A stretch of DNA of 64,000 nucleotides, from NCBI GenBank assembly GCA_034509425.1, contig JAVTVJ010000667.1, positions 874,001 to 938,000 of the forward strand. Reading direction: 5' to 3'. Shown here piece after piece: positions 47,745 to 60,699 of the stretch; the stretch's first letter is position 1, and every line of letters starts with the position of its first letter. A program made the position numbers and the translations under genes. The notes beneath the pieces were generated by a model that saw only the letters and a program-made list of their open reading frames with translations, was not told the DNA's origin and made no database searches. The DNA comes from Eopsaltria australis (Eukaryota > Chordata > Aves > Passeriformes > Petroicidae).

Positions 47745-48235
47745 TTTGGGCTTCCCATTGCAAGAAAGACATTGAGGTGCTAGAGCATGTCCAGAGAAGG
47801 GAGAAGAAAAGGAAAGGGTCTAGAGCACAAGTTTGATGAGGAGCAGCTGGGGTTGTTTAGTCTGGAGACAAGGGGGCTCAGGGGAGACCTTCTCCCTCTC
47901 TACAGCTCTCTGACAGGAGGGTGTTGCCAGGTTGGGTCAATCTCTTCTCCCAAGCAACAAGTGACAGGACAAGGAGAAATTGCTTCAAGTCATGTCAGGA
48001 AAGGTTTAAAGTAGATATAGGGAATTTTTTTTCACTGAAAAGCATTGTAAACCCCTGAACAGGCTGCTCAGGGAAGTGGTGGAGTCATCATACCTGGAGG
48101 TGTTAAGAAAACGTGTGGTTGTAGCATCTGAGGGCATTGTTTGGTCGTGAACATGTGGTGGTGGTTGTGGGTTGACAGTTGGAATTTATGATCTTGGAGG
48201 CCCTTTACAACTTTAACAATTCTTGCCATGGTTCT
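47745..48235 (+). mobile_element. CR1 LINE fragment (about 490 bp)
   Basis: The sense-strand copy has 'gagcatgtccagagaaggg', 'tttgatgaggagcagctgg', 'gtctggagacaagggggctc', 'aacaggctgctcagggaagt' and a degraded tail 'ggttctatat'. It is structurally parallel to the copy in AQP7 intron 1, so both belong to related subfamilies. Confidence 0.8.
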
Positions 48236-49812
48236 ATATCATGCCTTTACCTACTGATCCCAAAAGGATGTGGACCAGGATTTCTCACTCACTAACAAAC
48301 ATCTTTGTTGTGGGGACAAAATCATCCTGACAAGGAGCTCTCTCCAGGATAATGTATGATAATGATACGCCATCACTCTGCTATACCAACCAAAAAATCA
48401 TTGGTTTCAGCAAGTCACGAGACCTGGCTACAGATATCCTGGGCTATATGAAATCAAAATTTTACAACAGGAATGTCCCAAATAAAAGTTTCTTATCAGT
48501 GGCATATATGCAAACAAAATCCCCCCAAATGTGGTCTGTAATCAGAGGTGGTCTGCCCTGTTCCTTCAAACCTGGGATGTTACAAATATACCTGATAGGG
48601 ATGATATACTGACAAATGCCTGGTGCTTGTGTATCTTTTAGGCCCCAAGCAATCATCTGAGAAACCACAAGATTTTAATGAGCCTGCCCCAGAGACATTG
48701 GGTTTTATGGAAACAGATTAAAAGACTTTTACATAACAACTTAATCATGCAGTATAATGAGAAAATAAAAAATAATGCCATACAGATAAGACATGGGAAA
48801 TTCCAGCCCCAGTGATATGAAATGTATGGAAATGATAATCAGGTGGATACAGAATGAAAATGAAAACAAATGTGAAAGAAGAAAGGCAGATATTTAAAAC
48901 AGAGATTATAGGATTATTAAAAGACTAGGGCAGTTATATATAAGAGCAAAATCCCCAATGTAATATATTAAAAGAAAGTTTTTGTCATCTTTATTTTTTA
49001 ACTTTTGCATGAACATAGAGGGAAAGTTTAAGGAGTACATCTTGGTTCCAGATCTCTGCATGGTCTTAAGGGGTACTTTAAACTGTCTATATCTCAATAT
49101 GAGGAATGCCAAAATTACATTCACTGGTTACATGGAAAACCTCATTATGAGAATCACCTCACTCTAGATTGCAGGGCAAAAAAGATTGCAAGTAAAGATG
49201 AAAATGAAGGTGAAGCTGGGGTTTTGAGAAAGACACACTCTTCTTATCACATATCCCAAGACCAAGCAGAGAAACAAATGAAAAATAGACTGCACACCCC
49301 ACCACTGGGATCTGGACTTCCAAACCCTGTCAGTTTTGTGAGTGGAGCTCAGTTTTGAGGCACATAGTGTTGAAGACAGTATGGGACCCCAAGCAGAGTT
49401 GTTAGTGTAGGGCTCAAATCTGCTGAATTCTGCCTTCAAAAGGCCATGTAAAGCTGCTCCTAGGGGTTTGCTACAGTTCCTGAGACAGGCCTGACAGCCA
49501 CACAGGGACTCTTCAGATACGGTGGCATTCCAAATGGTGCCTAAATGCATTTGTTTGCCCAAACTGCAGTCTTAGCCTTCAAGTTCAATCCCACTTGAGG
49601 ATCCAAGGCATTGCACTAGCCCTTTAATTTTCCCTGTATCAGATGATCCAAAGCTATAAAACCCATGGATTCATGGCACACTATGACAGTGCTTTGTATG
49701 ACACAATCCCTTGGGAAATATAACTGCAACAGATCCAGTTATGCCAGCATTATGTGTTCGCACAGAAAGAGTCAAGGTCCTAAATTACTTAGTGAAGAGA
49801 CCTAAACTCAGG

Positions 49813-50978
49813 TGTGGTGGTGCATCCCCCTGCCTTTTCCATCTGACAAATGCTTCTTAGGCCTCGGCCTTGACAAACAGGGCCTGGGCTCATCTCTTCT
49901 TGAGCTTATTAGAAACAGACTGCTCCCAGGAACTGCTGCTGTCTATAGAGCTCCTGTTTTCCTTATTGACACCCTTGGAAATTATTTTTCTTCCCCGAAT
50001 AGCAGAACATCCTCGTTCTCAAACTTTCAGAAGAAAGTGCCGACCCCAACTGTGGCCAGGATGAAACATTGTCATGACCAAAGCCCACTCCCTTGCGGCC
50101 CTGTAAAGAGTGGCCCAAAATGAGCCCCTCTGAGCTCTCCTGGGCCCCAGCAGGCTGTGACCAGCAGCCTTCCTCTGTGTGGGGCCTCTCACAGCCAGCA
50201 AACTCTCATGTTTGCTGTACTTGGAGAATGGCTGGACAAAAATAAATCCTAGGCCAGCACCCCTACTCCTCAGGGCCCAGCCCTCGGCCCACCGAGGAGG
50301 TGCAAAGGCATCCAAAGTGAGTATTTCCCTACCTTCGAGGGAAATTTTTCACAGGTACCTTGCTTGCACTGCCTCTGTCTCTCTGTGTGCATATGCTATA
50401 GCAAATCTGGGAGAAATGCTGCTTTCTTAGATGTTTAAGTATCCTAGAGATCTAAGTTAGGCCTGTAAGTAAGATTGAGTCATAAGTTATAAGCTAAGTT
50501 AAAAGCTGCTAAGTGTTGTTCTTTTGCTAAATTTGTAAGTTTAACTTCAAAGTTATAAGTTAGGTTAAACACTGTTAAGAGTTATTCCTCTGTTAAATTG
50601 TTACAGTTAAATTGTAAATTAAGTTTAAGGTGTAAATTAAGGTTAAGTTATACGTTAAGCTTAAGTACTGTTGAGTGCTGTTAAGCTTTTAGGCCTTTTT
50701 ATCCTTGCCCTCACTATCCTTCTGCCACATGCACCTAAAAACACACACACACACATACACACACACAGATTAGTTCTTGACTCATTTCTGTTTTGATTGG
50801 CTGGATTTTGTTTGGATTGGTTGTTGGTTGTTTTTCCTTGGTGTGCCTTAACTGTCCAGTAAGTAGTAGCATGAATCTTGCCTATGAACTTTGTCGTGCT
50901 GTCACTTAATATTAAATCTGGTTTTTACTGATACCCCTGCTGGTGATTTTTTAAGTGCTTTCTAACACTCATTTGTAA
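49813..50978 (+). mobile_element. Probable solo LTR of an avian endogenous retrovirus
   Basis: This compact block differs from its surroundings. It has a GC-rich 5' half, then a TAAGTTA-like AT-rich stretch (50440-50700), a CA repeat, and a 3' end of 'aatattaaatctggttttta' ... 'taacactcatttgtaaca'. A TG...CA-ended LTR of about 1.2 kb fits songbird ERV LTRs as I recall them. No retroviral coding region flanks it, and no clear target-site duplication was found, so the boundaries are approximate. Confidence 0.45.
50740..50768. repeat. (AC)n microsatellite
   Basis: This is an interrupted AC dinucleotide run inside the LTR-like block. Confidence 0.9.
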
Positions 50979-50999
50979 CAACAAGTGAGCTAAGTGACT

Positions 51000-53640
51000 T
51001 CCTTATGATCTCTTATGGACAGCGTAAGTGCCCTTCCAAAAGTGACCCTGCAAAGGACCTGCTGCTTGTACTTGCATCACTCATTCCCCATGACAATCCC
51101 ATCGTGGTAACAGCCCTGTGTGACGAGGCTGGAGACAGACAGAAGCCTCACCAACTCAGAAAGCAATGTGCAGGTGAGGCAAGGCACAGCACCATGTGGG
51201 GGTAGCTCCAGCTACTCTGATCTCTTGTTATACCACCTGTTGCTAAGGGAATAGCTTTTGTGCTTCACATGGGTTTGCACCCATCAGGACCTGCAATTTA
51301 TGAGGCAGAAAATTAAAGTGGGAATACACGTCTTGACCTGCCTTTTGTCTGTGCCAAGGAATACTGCCATTTTCCTGTCATTCCTGTCAGAGAGGAATTG
51401 TTCCGCTGTCAGAGGTATGGACCTGAGGAAGCAGAAAACTACTGCCCTCTCCCTATGCATCCAAGGGGCTCCTAGTGACAGAAAAGGAATCTGTAGCCAT
51501 GTGAAGCAAAACTGTGGTGCAACATAAGTTGACACTGCTGACAGAAATGTATTCCAAGGATTAAGTCTGATCTGGCAGGCTTTGTTCTGGATCAGACCCA
51601 GCACAGACTGTACTGTGCTGTCTCTAGGTCAAATCAGGTGTCATCTGACTGCACTAAGCCCTTATAGTATCTCACCATGGCAGTTAAGGCAAGATCACAT
51701 CTTCCCTCTCCTGTATTGTCTGCTCTGTGTGTCCTCCTCCTTCTCCTTCTGTTTCCTCCTCCTTCTTCTCCCATGTGCCACTGCCAGTGCTCTTGTGCTC
51801 CCCTGGAAAGGCAGTTCATGGAGCAGCCCTAACAGTCATGACAAGATCAATGTGTTTGGGCCGTGCAGCCATGCTGGCAGGGACAGAGAAGACAAGGCTA
51901 CAGCTGCCCACATTTAGCTTGGCTGACATTGGCAGAGACCCACACACCAACTTCGTGCGTGTGCTCGGTTGGGCACATATAAACACATATCTGTTGCTTT
52001 AAGTCTGTGTTATGAATCTTGGCTAATTTAATTTAAATGTATTCAGGTCTCAAACCTTGTTTTGATTCAAATCTGTGTTGTAACATGACCCAGAAGCACA
52101 CAGACCTGGTACAGAGGGTTAGGGAAGCACAACCTCCTCCCTCAGTCATGCAGTCCCTGGCTTTTTTTGCTGGGACCTCTTGCGGGATCTTAGGTTCATA
52201 TTCAGGGATGTGGGCACACCTCCATCATGGACAGAACAACTCAGTGAACTTCCTGCAAAGAAAGCTAAAAAGTAATTCCTCTTCACATGGGGCTGAACTG
52301 ATTTCACTCAATGCTTGGAAACTCAAATATGCCGTAGGTCTCTTATGACATCCCCATTCCAGGAATGATCTGGTGACTCCCATTTCTTAGACCTTCCTTT
52401 GCCCCAGGCTGTCCAGAGTTTGGCTTTCTACACTTTCAAAGCTAAGAGCATGACACTTAAGCTTGTCACCAATAATACCATGCGCCTGTAGCTTGGGCTC
52501 CCCTCCTGTGCTGGGCTGACATTCATACTGAAAGGGCAAAGGTTCTTTCCTCTCCTTTTTCTCTGCACTATGGGCCCATCATGTCATGGCCAAAGAAAAT
52601 GGCTTGTTACCCTTACGGACTGCAGACATAGATTCCATTAGGCGAATGAAAAAAGTCTGGCTAAACCAAAGCCAGGATTAAAACAGAGTAAACCTGGACA
52701 ATAGGCCAGTGCCTGCTTTTCCAAAATGCCTTTGGCCCTACAGGAAATGGCTGTCTAATTAATGTCAACAGAATTAGCATGTGCATGGTTTGTACATGGT
52801 CTCTGCCAAGGTTACAGTTGGCAAGAGTAGACGTTGCCAAGAGCAGCCTGCTGGCAAAGCCCCATATTTTCCACCACCTAGAAGCACATCTCTCCTCATT
52901 TCTGATACTCTCCTCCACCTGTGGTCTTCTCCTGACAGTTTAAAAGCCCCCACCCATGGGGCACATTAACCCCTACAGAGGCAGCCTCTGCATCCACTAG
53001 GAAGGAGAGCTGAGTCCCTTATGCAATATCTAACCAGCACTCTAAGCCAGAGATGGTTTTTGTCCCCATTTCAGCCTGGAGCATGGATGCAAGACACAAC
53101 TAGCCCAGAACTTTAACAAGACATCACCAAGATGAATCATTACTACTAAGTTATGTGATTACTTAACATTCTGTGTACATAACTGGATGAAATGAGTTCT
53201 CTCTCCTGTCTTCTTTCTCCTTTGTCCAATCTCTCCAATTATCTTCATCTACTGAAGCCAAGATCCTTTCAATACCTCCAGCTTGCCAGGGAGAGCTGCC
53301 CCAGCTTGCTATTTGAATTCTAACACACCCTCTAAAAAAGTCTCTGGCTCAGAATTCACCTAAGTGAGAATATCCCTTAAGTGCATAACAAGGAAAGCAC
53401 AGTTGGATGAGTAATTGATTCCATTCAGGTTGAAATGGAAAAATCTAGTTGAGTCCTACTCTCAGTTTTCTCCTTCTGTACTTGCACAGACTGCAGCAGG
53501 TCTGTTTTCAGGGCTCAGAGATGAACTGAAGGCTCTGGGCTAGCTTACCTGCTGAGATGTGACTCAGGGACATCACCTGGGATTCACAAGCAGCTGTTCT
53601 TTTACAGTTAACAGAGAGTTGAGAGAGGGAATCCCAGGGC
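51000..53640. other. Intergenic, no supported gene
   Basis: The stretch contains a pyrimidine-rich tract (51730-51771) and ordinary sequence. ORFs on either strand show no family features. Confidence 0.45.
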
Positions 53641-53649
53641 TGCACACGT

Positions 53650-53728
53650 GAAAAGGACATTGGGGGTTGGAACTAGATGGTCTTTGAAGTCTTTTTCAAT
53701 CCAAAAAATTCCATGATTCTGTGATAGG
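53650..53728 (+). mobile_element. CR1 LINE 3'-tail fragment
   Basis: It shows 'gggggttggaactagatgg', 'tctttgaagtctttttc' and the tail 'ccatgattctgtgat', the end of a sense-strand CR1. Confidence 0.75.
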
Positions 53729-53754
53729 AGAGACTGTTTATAAGATTATGCAGT

Positions 53755-54019
53755 GACAGGAAAATGGGGCTGGCTTCAAACTGAAAGAGGGCAGGTTTAG
53801 ATCAGATATTAAAAGAAAATTCATTAATGTGAGGGTGGTAAGACACTGCCACCATTTGCTCAGTGAAGATGTGGATGTCCCATTCCTCAAGTGTTTAAGG
53901 CCATGTTGGATGGGGCTCTAAGCAGTGTGGTCTAGTGGAAGATGTCCCTGTCCACAGTAGGGGGATTGAACCAAGATGTTCTTTAAGGTCCCTGCCAACC
54001 CAAACCATTCTGTGATTCT
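53755..54019 (+). mobile_element. Second CR1 LINE fragment, directly behind the first
   Basis: This sense-strand CR1 3' region has 'ggcttcaaactgaaagagg', 'gtgagggtggtaagacactg', 'gatgtccctgtccacag' and 'ccaaaccattctgtgattct'. It starts 26 bp after the tail of the preceding CR1. Confidence 0.85.
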
Positions 54020-55737
54020 TCTTCTTGGCGCCTTATCTGAAGGGCTGTTTTGCAGTAGGGTGATGTTCAGACACTCAAAACCTGACTCTAAAATGTAAGG
54101 TTGAGATTAGACCCCAGGCACAGCACAATTTTTGGAAAGGAGGGGAAACTCCTGACATCTGGAAGACCACCAGGAACCAGGTGCCTCCCAGGAGAGGAAA
54201 CAGAAGGATCTCAGCTCAGCAAGGAAGTTGAGATCTTCAGATTTTTATTCAGGAGAGGAATTGTAGTGGTGCAATTTTTCACAACAAAGTTAATTGGAGG
54301 TAAGCTGCATCCCTTTGTGCCTCCATGCATGACTGAGTAACAAGAAGCAAGGATGGCCACCTGATACAAAGCAGCAGTTTCTTGTCCTGCCTTGACCTAT
54401 CTGGGACTGTAGGATCTGTGACAAATTTTTTGCTAGGTGCACATGCAGTACCTGCCATGGAGGAACCTGGAGCCCAGCAAACTTGTCAATCTACTAAGCA
54501 GACTAAGAAATTTAGCAGCTATAATCTCGAAGAACATAGAGCAGAGAAAGAAGCCTCTACCAGGGCAGGGACCTTTTCTTCTTCAGCAAAACCAACCAAT
54601 TTCAGTTTGCTTCCGGTGTGGGGAGAAAAGACTGTGCAAGAAAATACAACACAGGAGCAAGTGTCAGCTTAGCCATGTCTAAGCCAGACAGGCCTTCTTG
54701 TCCCTCTGACATGCCTATCTCCAGCTATCCTAGCTGTTTTTCCTCTGCAGATGGCATGTTTGAATAGTGGACACAGATGAACACGGGATGTAAATGGGGT
54801 CAGCTCTGAATGCACAGTGTACACCAACAGCCACATTACAAGGGTTGTAAGCTCACAGTACTGCTGCCCTCCCACCAGTGGTGCCAAGTAGGATGCCTTA
54901 TTTTTTCCTTTGGAGGAACAGCAAGCACATGGAAACAAAGGTCCATGGTCCCTATAATACCTACTAACAAAGTTTGAAGAAAACATGAGGTTTTGTAAGA
55001 GTTTTTCAGAAAGAATTGTGGCACCCCTCATGGCACCATCCTCAGTGTAATCCCTCATGACATCACCTTTCTAGAAGAAGCATAACCCAAGATGTCTTTT
55101 CATATGTTCAGGCTGGTGCAGCTGAAAGTGGGAAATTGGCTTGGGACTTCCTGAGGCAAGGGAGGAGGGCTTTTCCCCAAACATTGATTCTCAATGGATT
55201 TCCATCTCTGTTTCTTAATGTGCTTTTTGTACACTCTTGATTCCCACCAGTCATCTACCCTGGGGCAATCACTTGAGTGTTGCCACTCTATTAAATGTGA
55301 ATTGAATTAGGCAGGAGGCAATTATCTGTGCTGGAACTTTCCCAGGGTATCAGAGCTGAGATCCTCAGCAATATCTGATGAGATATTTACAGACCACAAG
55401 CAATGCAGTTATTATTTAAAATTATGGTGTTTCCCACACTGCTCCTTAGTATGTTTTTGGGACACTGGGCTTCAGAGTAAGTCAGAGAAAGGAATTAAAT
55501 CACACCTATTTATCACAAAACAATAGAATTTTCCCTTGAGATCTCTTTGAGTGCAGGTCTGCTGCTATGGCTTTTTTATTCTCAGGTGGCTGGAAAACAG
55601 TCCTTTGACATAAGCCATGCTTTGTGAGCAAACTGAGCACTGACATTGCTGAGTCCATGGGAAGAGTCTGTCATCAGTGCAGGTACTGATGATGGATATT
55701 CCTCCCCTACCCTGACCTGGCTGTGATATTTTACCAT

Positions 55738-55805
55738 ATTCATAGAATCACAGAATATTCTGAGTTGGAAGACAACCACAACAATCATCAAGTCTAACAC
55801 CTATT
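55738..55805 (-). mobile_element. CR1 LINE 3'-tail fragment
   Basis: This antisense tail reads 'catagaatcacagaatattc', 'gttggaagacaaccacaac' and 'aatcatcaagtctaac'. Confidence 0.7.
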
Positions 55806-55949
55806 GTTGATGTCAGACTGATTATGAGTCAGTGATGTGCTCCCATTGCAAACTGGGCAAACCACATGCTGGGCTATGTTAGGACTTCCGTGGCAAGCGG
55901 AGCAGGGGAGTTACGATCTCCACTGCTGAGTCCCCAGTTCAACAGGTCT

Positions 55950-56210
55950 GCCAAGAAACTGGAGAAGGGGCAGAGGAGGGCTATGAAGACTGGGAGACAG
56001 AGGACATGTCCTAGTAAGAGAGTCTAGGGAGCTAGAATTAGTTAGTCTGGTGAAGAGGAGTCTGAAGGGGAGATCTAATAGGAGCCAACAAATAGCTGAT
56101 CTACAGTCATGGAGCTGTTCTCAAAAGGGGCAGGTGATATAAGGAGTAATAAAATGAACACAGTGAACTTGAGGAAAAACTTTTTAGCTGGAGTTGCAAA
56201 AGCATAACTA
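55950..56210 (+). mobile_element. Diverged CR1-like fragment
   Basis: The segments 'aaactggagaaggggcagag', 'gtctggtgaagaggagtctg' and 'gaggaaaaactttttagctg' follow the order of CR1 sense sequence with much divergence. Confidence 0.5.
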
Positions 56211-56275
56211 GAGGTCCAACACTGGATGCAAAAATAGTCAATGACCTACAGGTCGAGTCACATTCAAAAGAGCCA

Positions 56276-56302
56276 ATTGCACAATTGCACAATTGCACAA
56301 TT
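56276..56302. repeat. Short tandem repeat of caattgca
   Basis: Three tandem copies of a 10 bp caattgcaca-like unit end in 'caattt'. Each unit contains the palindrome CAATTG. Confidence 0.85.
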
Positions 56303-59300
56303 TATTGAATGCAACATGTTAGGGTGTTTTGGTTTGTGGGTGATAGTGCAGATAACACCAACAGTACAATTGCAATCTCAAGCTTGATATCCCATATCAA
56401 CACTCACACAGCCGAGGACACAAGGCTTACCAAAAGGTGTCCCTTCCAGGGAGGGTGAAGAGAACAAATCTGTCAACCTGTCCCTGCAATTTCATGTCCA
56501 GTTCTCATCCCCTGGTTAGATGCAACTTTGGGGTACTTTTTAATATCTTGTTAAACATTATTGTGCAAGGGGCTGTGGTTGGGACTGTGGTCAAATCTTG
56601 CATTCTTTGTGGGCACGTTGTACAGAATATTTCTTGACATGTACTTGACATTTGTGGGTATGGGGTAGAAGAACAAGACCACACAACCTACGCCTCGCTC
56701 CATGATCCCCTGCATCAATGCCATGGTTGCACAAACCACAAGACCTCCCTCTACTTTCCGTGCTTCCACCTGTGGGTTCCATCGCATATTGAGTTTTGCA
56801 CTTCCTACACTATTTTACACTTAAAACTGGGATGGAGGACCAGCCCTGGGTCTGGTCACCAGAGTTATCTCCATCCTTGGAGCTTTCCAGGACACAGGTA
56901 AATCAAAGCCGTGTAAAGGGGACAGCCTTGTGAAGTGTTTGGGATAGCCCAGCTAGTCAGAGCAGGAGATTGAAGTGAAGATCTCTGAAGATGTCTTCAG
57001 ACAAATCTTCTAGGGTACGGGTTTCCCACCAGCTTTGCCAACTTTTTGTCTGGGCACAGAGAAGTTCAGTGAATTGTTTTAGCTGAAAAATAAGCCAGAA
57101 AATTATGATTTGTTTCAGGCAGATACATTCTAGAAGTTCCTATGCCAGCCTGAGAGCTGTGATGAGTGGTCAGTGGCAGAACGTTTCTGAGTTGCCACCA
57201 CTACCAACAAAATGTGTGCAGGACTACTGGTAATCTAAAATAACCTCTGCTTCATAGTAAGTTGTATTTGGGGACTAACAGAGTTTTCTGACATCCTAAC
57301 TGAGGCAGACTCATGCCCACGTTGCATACAAATGAAAGATTGCAGCCTGCAAAACCTAGGTCAGGGACCAGTCACAGCCAAATCATTCTTGACCTACTGG
57401 TTGTCAGACCCAGTTCAGAGCTTGTAATGAGCCCCATGTGCAAGTGCATGTAGGAGAACAAAAGTCCCGCCTCACCTTATGATAACAATTCAGTGTAAGC
57501 AATTTCACAGGCAACAGTCTGCCTCCTAATCTAGTCAGTTATGAAAGAGATGGTTTGTGGGGAGAGGAGACAAGATTTGAATCTGAACAGAACTTCACAG
57601 TGAGTTTCGGTACAAAAGGAAGATAAATATTGAAATGTGCATTTGCTTCCATGAAGAAAAACTTAAGGCTGCGTAGCGTGTCTAAGAAAAGCATGACAAG
57701 ACAGGTAGAGAAAGGGGTCCTGGGCTGGCTGTGTGCTGCACAGTAAGACAGGTGACACGGGCCAGCTGTAGGATGACTAGCACAAAATGTGCTTTTCCCT
57801 TCTTTTTTTCTTCTCTTTTTCCAGCACACTAAACTCTTCTGGTTTGTTTGCTGTCATATACAAATTCTTTGTTTAGTGTTGTTCAGCTTGACTGACACTG
57901 CAGTTCTTGAGAATCAATTGCCAGTGGGTGTGATAATGCTCTCTCCTACTCATGATAGTGCAGTACTCCAGGAAACAGAAGAGTTATAACCTGTATGACA
58001 CTCACCTGCATGGATCACACTGGGGGCAGGTAATGGAGAGGGCATTTCCAGGAAAAGAAGGCTTTTCCAGGGAAAGTTCTTTGCAGTGCAGCAGGACAGT
58101 GGAGAGAACCTCTGAGTTCCTCTATGAAGGCTGTGCTGCAGGTCTTACAGTGCCTGTGACCTGCAGTGACTCTAGCTCCCTCTGGAATATCACCAAGGTA
58201 CAAAATGTGTGTTTCTTGTCTCACATTCTTCCTCAGCTTAAGCCAGTTTCTCTTCTTTTTCCCTCCTTTTGAATAATAGCTTTGCCTAACCCAGGAATGG
58301 ATAACTTTTAAGTGTTGTAGGTTCATGGCTAAAGAATTGGTTACAGATGGAACAGACTGAGAATATACAATCATTGCAGTTCCCCACAATTTCCCAAGTT
58401 GTAATATCTTGGTTGCTTCTGTTCACATGCACATAGTCAAGAGCGAACCAAGAGGGAAAAGAGAATCAGCAAAAACAAGTTCTCATTGTGTCCCACATCT
58501 GCTGCCCAACCAAAAGTGTTAGCCAGCAGCAGCAAAGCTGCACTATGCAGCATTAATAACAGCTCCAGAAATATTTCTTCAAGCTGGATTCCCAAGAAAC
58601 AAGTGTCTGAGCAGGGCAAGAGAAACAAAAGTCAGAGGTGAGCAAATAATGCCTCACAAGTTCAGCAAAGTCTTTGCATGGCAGCACCTGTTCTGACTGC
58701 ACCTTCAAGGAGCTTGGCAAGGATCAAGCCAAGGACTCAGCACAAAGCTGGAAGGATTAATCAGACACTGGGTTGATGGGGTGCTATATCACCAGGATGT
58801 GTGAGCACTTCCTTCAATTGGTCAAGTGCTGTATGGGATCCCATCAGTGGTAACCACAAAGGGTTTGGTTCCCAACCCAGGTCATTCAGGTATCCTGTAT
58901 TGCCTGCTAGTTTTCAAATATGTGCTTTTATCTTTTATCCCACAGTCCTCATTCTTGAGGGAATTTTCCTTGTCCCTCATCTTCTGATACTCCCTCTGTG
59001 TTCAAACCATCATTTTTCAGGCTGATCCTTAGGGTCTCACTTCCTTCTTCTGCCCCCTGGCTCATCATCCAGCTACTGTTCTTTTCTGACATTGCCATAA
59101 CCACTATGAACTGGGCATGTGTCCTCAAGTGGGGCACAGGGGACTCCACGTCCACAATGGGTCACTTTTCTCTGTTATGGCAACAAAGAGGAGGAGGTGG
59201 GGAAGCAATGCACAAAACAATATAAAACTATTCTAGGAAAACAGGCTCTGGAGGAATCCCAAAGCCTCCTTGTTTGTAGAGCCAACATCTAACAATACAG

Positions 59301-59869
59301 TCAGTCACTGTTTTTTAACTTTAATTTAATTTGCTTTTCAGCCAAATATGGCTTTCATAGGAAATGGGAAGCCTTTGCAAAATGCTTAACTACTCCCACA
59401 TTTCTGAATCTCAGTGCAGAGGGAGCCAGGTAATGCTTTCCAGGGACAGTTACGTTAGGGAAACCATAATCTGCTGGCTTGCAGGTCAGGCCTTATAGCC
59501 CCCTACAAAACCAAGCTGGGAGGAGAAGCCCTGCCTCAAACACCAACAGGGCTGGAAGACACAACATGAGTCATCTCATAGCTGGCTCTAATACAGAGTC
59601 TGTTTGTCACATTTATTTTCTACAAGACACTGAAACCATAGCAACTGATAGAGAAAAGATGCTGAGACCCAGAGCCAGACCTGTTCTTACAGGAAAGGCA
59701 AAGAATAAGAAGAGAGGTCTGGTAAGAAAAAACAGAAAAAAATGCAAGGTGAAGGGGAGGATAGTGCTGAGAAATGTATTTAACACAGGCAGGTCAGTGA
59801 GCAAGCTGCAGATTGAGCTCTGGAGAGCAGGAGCCAGAGGCTGAGCCCCAAGCAAGAGGACGTGAACTG

Positions 59870-60285
59870 CTGGGCCTTTGCATAAAAACGGGCACAGGGA
59901 TCTGCAGCCTGGGCAGGGGACTGGGCATTCAGAGACACACCAGGACCCAATGACTCCAGGCTTTCCCTACACTTAGATTGTGAGAGTATAAAAACCCAGG
60001 GATTACTCTGTTGGGGTTCCTCATCAGAGGCAACAGCTTGAGCTCTTATTCTGTTATTGCACCACGATTAAATTATTTTAAGAATCAAGATGTCTGAAAC
60101 TCTGCTTCTGAGGGAAACCTGGGGTCAAACCAACAAAGGAACCCAGTCCTACTCTGTGAATTTGGGGCATGTAGTTGGAAAGGGTCCTCAGCTCAGGGCG
60201 TGCGAGTGTGATGGCCAGAGTGGCTCCTGGATGGCTGGGCAGGGAAGTTTCCTTACCAACAGTTGTCACCCTACATCGCATTACA
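59870..60285 (+). mobile_element. Probable LTR fragment of an endogenous retrovirus
   Basis: A TATAAAA box (about 59988) is followed about 20 bp later by 'ggggttcctcatcagaggc' and 'ttattctgttattgcaccac'. Next comes 'gtctgaaactctgcttctg', then 'gggaaacctggggtcaaac'. The order promoter, R-like segment and possible leader matches a songbird-type LTR as I recall it. No gag or pol reading frame follows, and antisense CR1 begins at 60293. Confidence 0.5.
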
Positions 60286-60292
60286 GAAAAAT

Positions 60293-60690
60293 AGAACAGA
60301 CTATTTTTGTTGGAAGGGACTTACAGCAATCATCAACTTGCTCATGGTGCGCTCAACTCCTGTATCCAGATTGTTGATAAATATATTGAACTAGCCCTGG
60401 AATTGACCTCTGAGGAAAACCACTGGTTACTGATTGCCAGCCAGATGAGGCCCCCTTCATTACCACCCATTGAGCCCTGCCTTTAACCAGTTCTTCACCC
60501 AGCACACCATGAACCTGCTTATCCCACAGCTGGACACTTGAGAGGGACAGTATCAAAAGCCTTCCTAAATCCATAAAAACTGCATCCATTTGGTGGGTGA
60601 CTTTATCATAGAAGGATATCAAATTAGTTAAACAGGACATTCCCTTGGTGAATCCCTGTGGACTGTGCCTGATGATTACATTTTTCTTTC
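60293..60690 (-). mobile_element. CR1 LINE fragment (about 400 bp)
   Basis: This antisense copy of the 3' part of the CR1 reverse-transcriptase region and its tail includes 'gttggaagggacttacagc', 'gacagtatcaaaagccttcc', 'ttatcatagaaggatatcaa' and 'cccttggtgaatccctgtgg'. The short antisense ORF here is a decayed piece of the element, with stops. Confidence 0.7.
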
Positions 60691-60699
60691 AAATCCTCA

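Larger units (their letters stand above)
40430..49800. other. Intergenic, upstream flank of the Ly6/PLAUR-type gene
   Basis: Only CR1 pieces, a short tandem repeat and one mini-exon-like segment are recognised; they are listed separately. No paralogue of the Ly6/PLAUR gene was found here. Confidence 0.45.
54020..59869. other. Intergenic, no supported gene
   Basis: Apart from two CR1 pieces and a short 10 bp tandem repeat, nothing is recognised. The ORFs are short, overlap on both strands, and lack splice or family support. Confidence 0.45.

Noticed and set aside
56551..56787. Minus-strand ORF of 78 codons in a stretch resembling repeat-derived sequence
   Set aside because: I considered a retroviral internal fragment but could not match any gag or pol motif.
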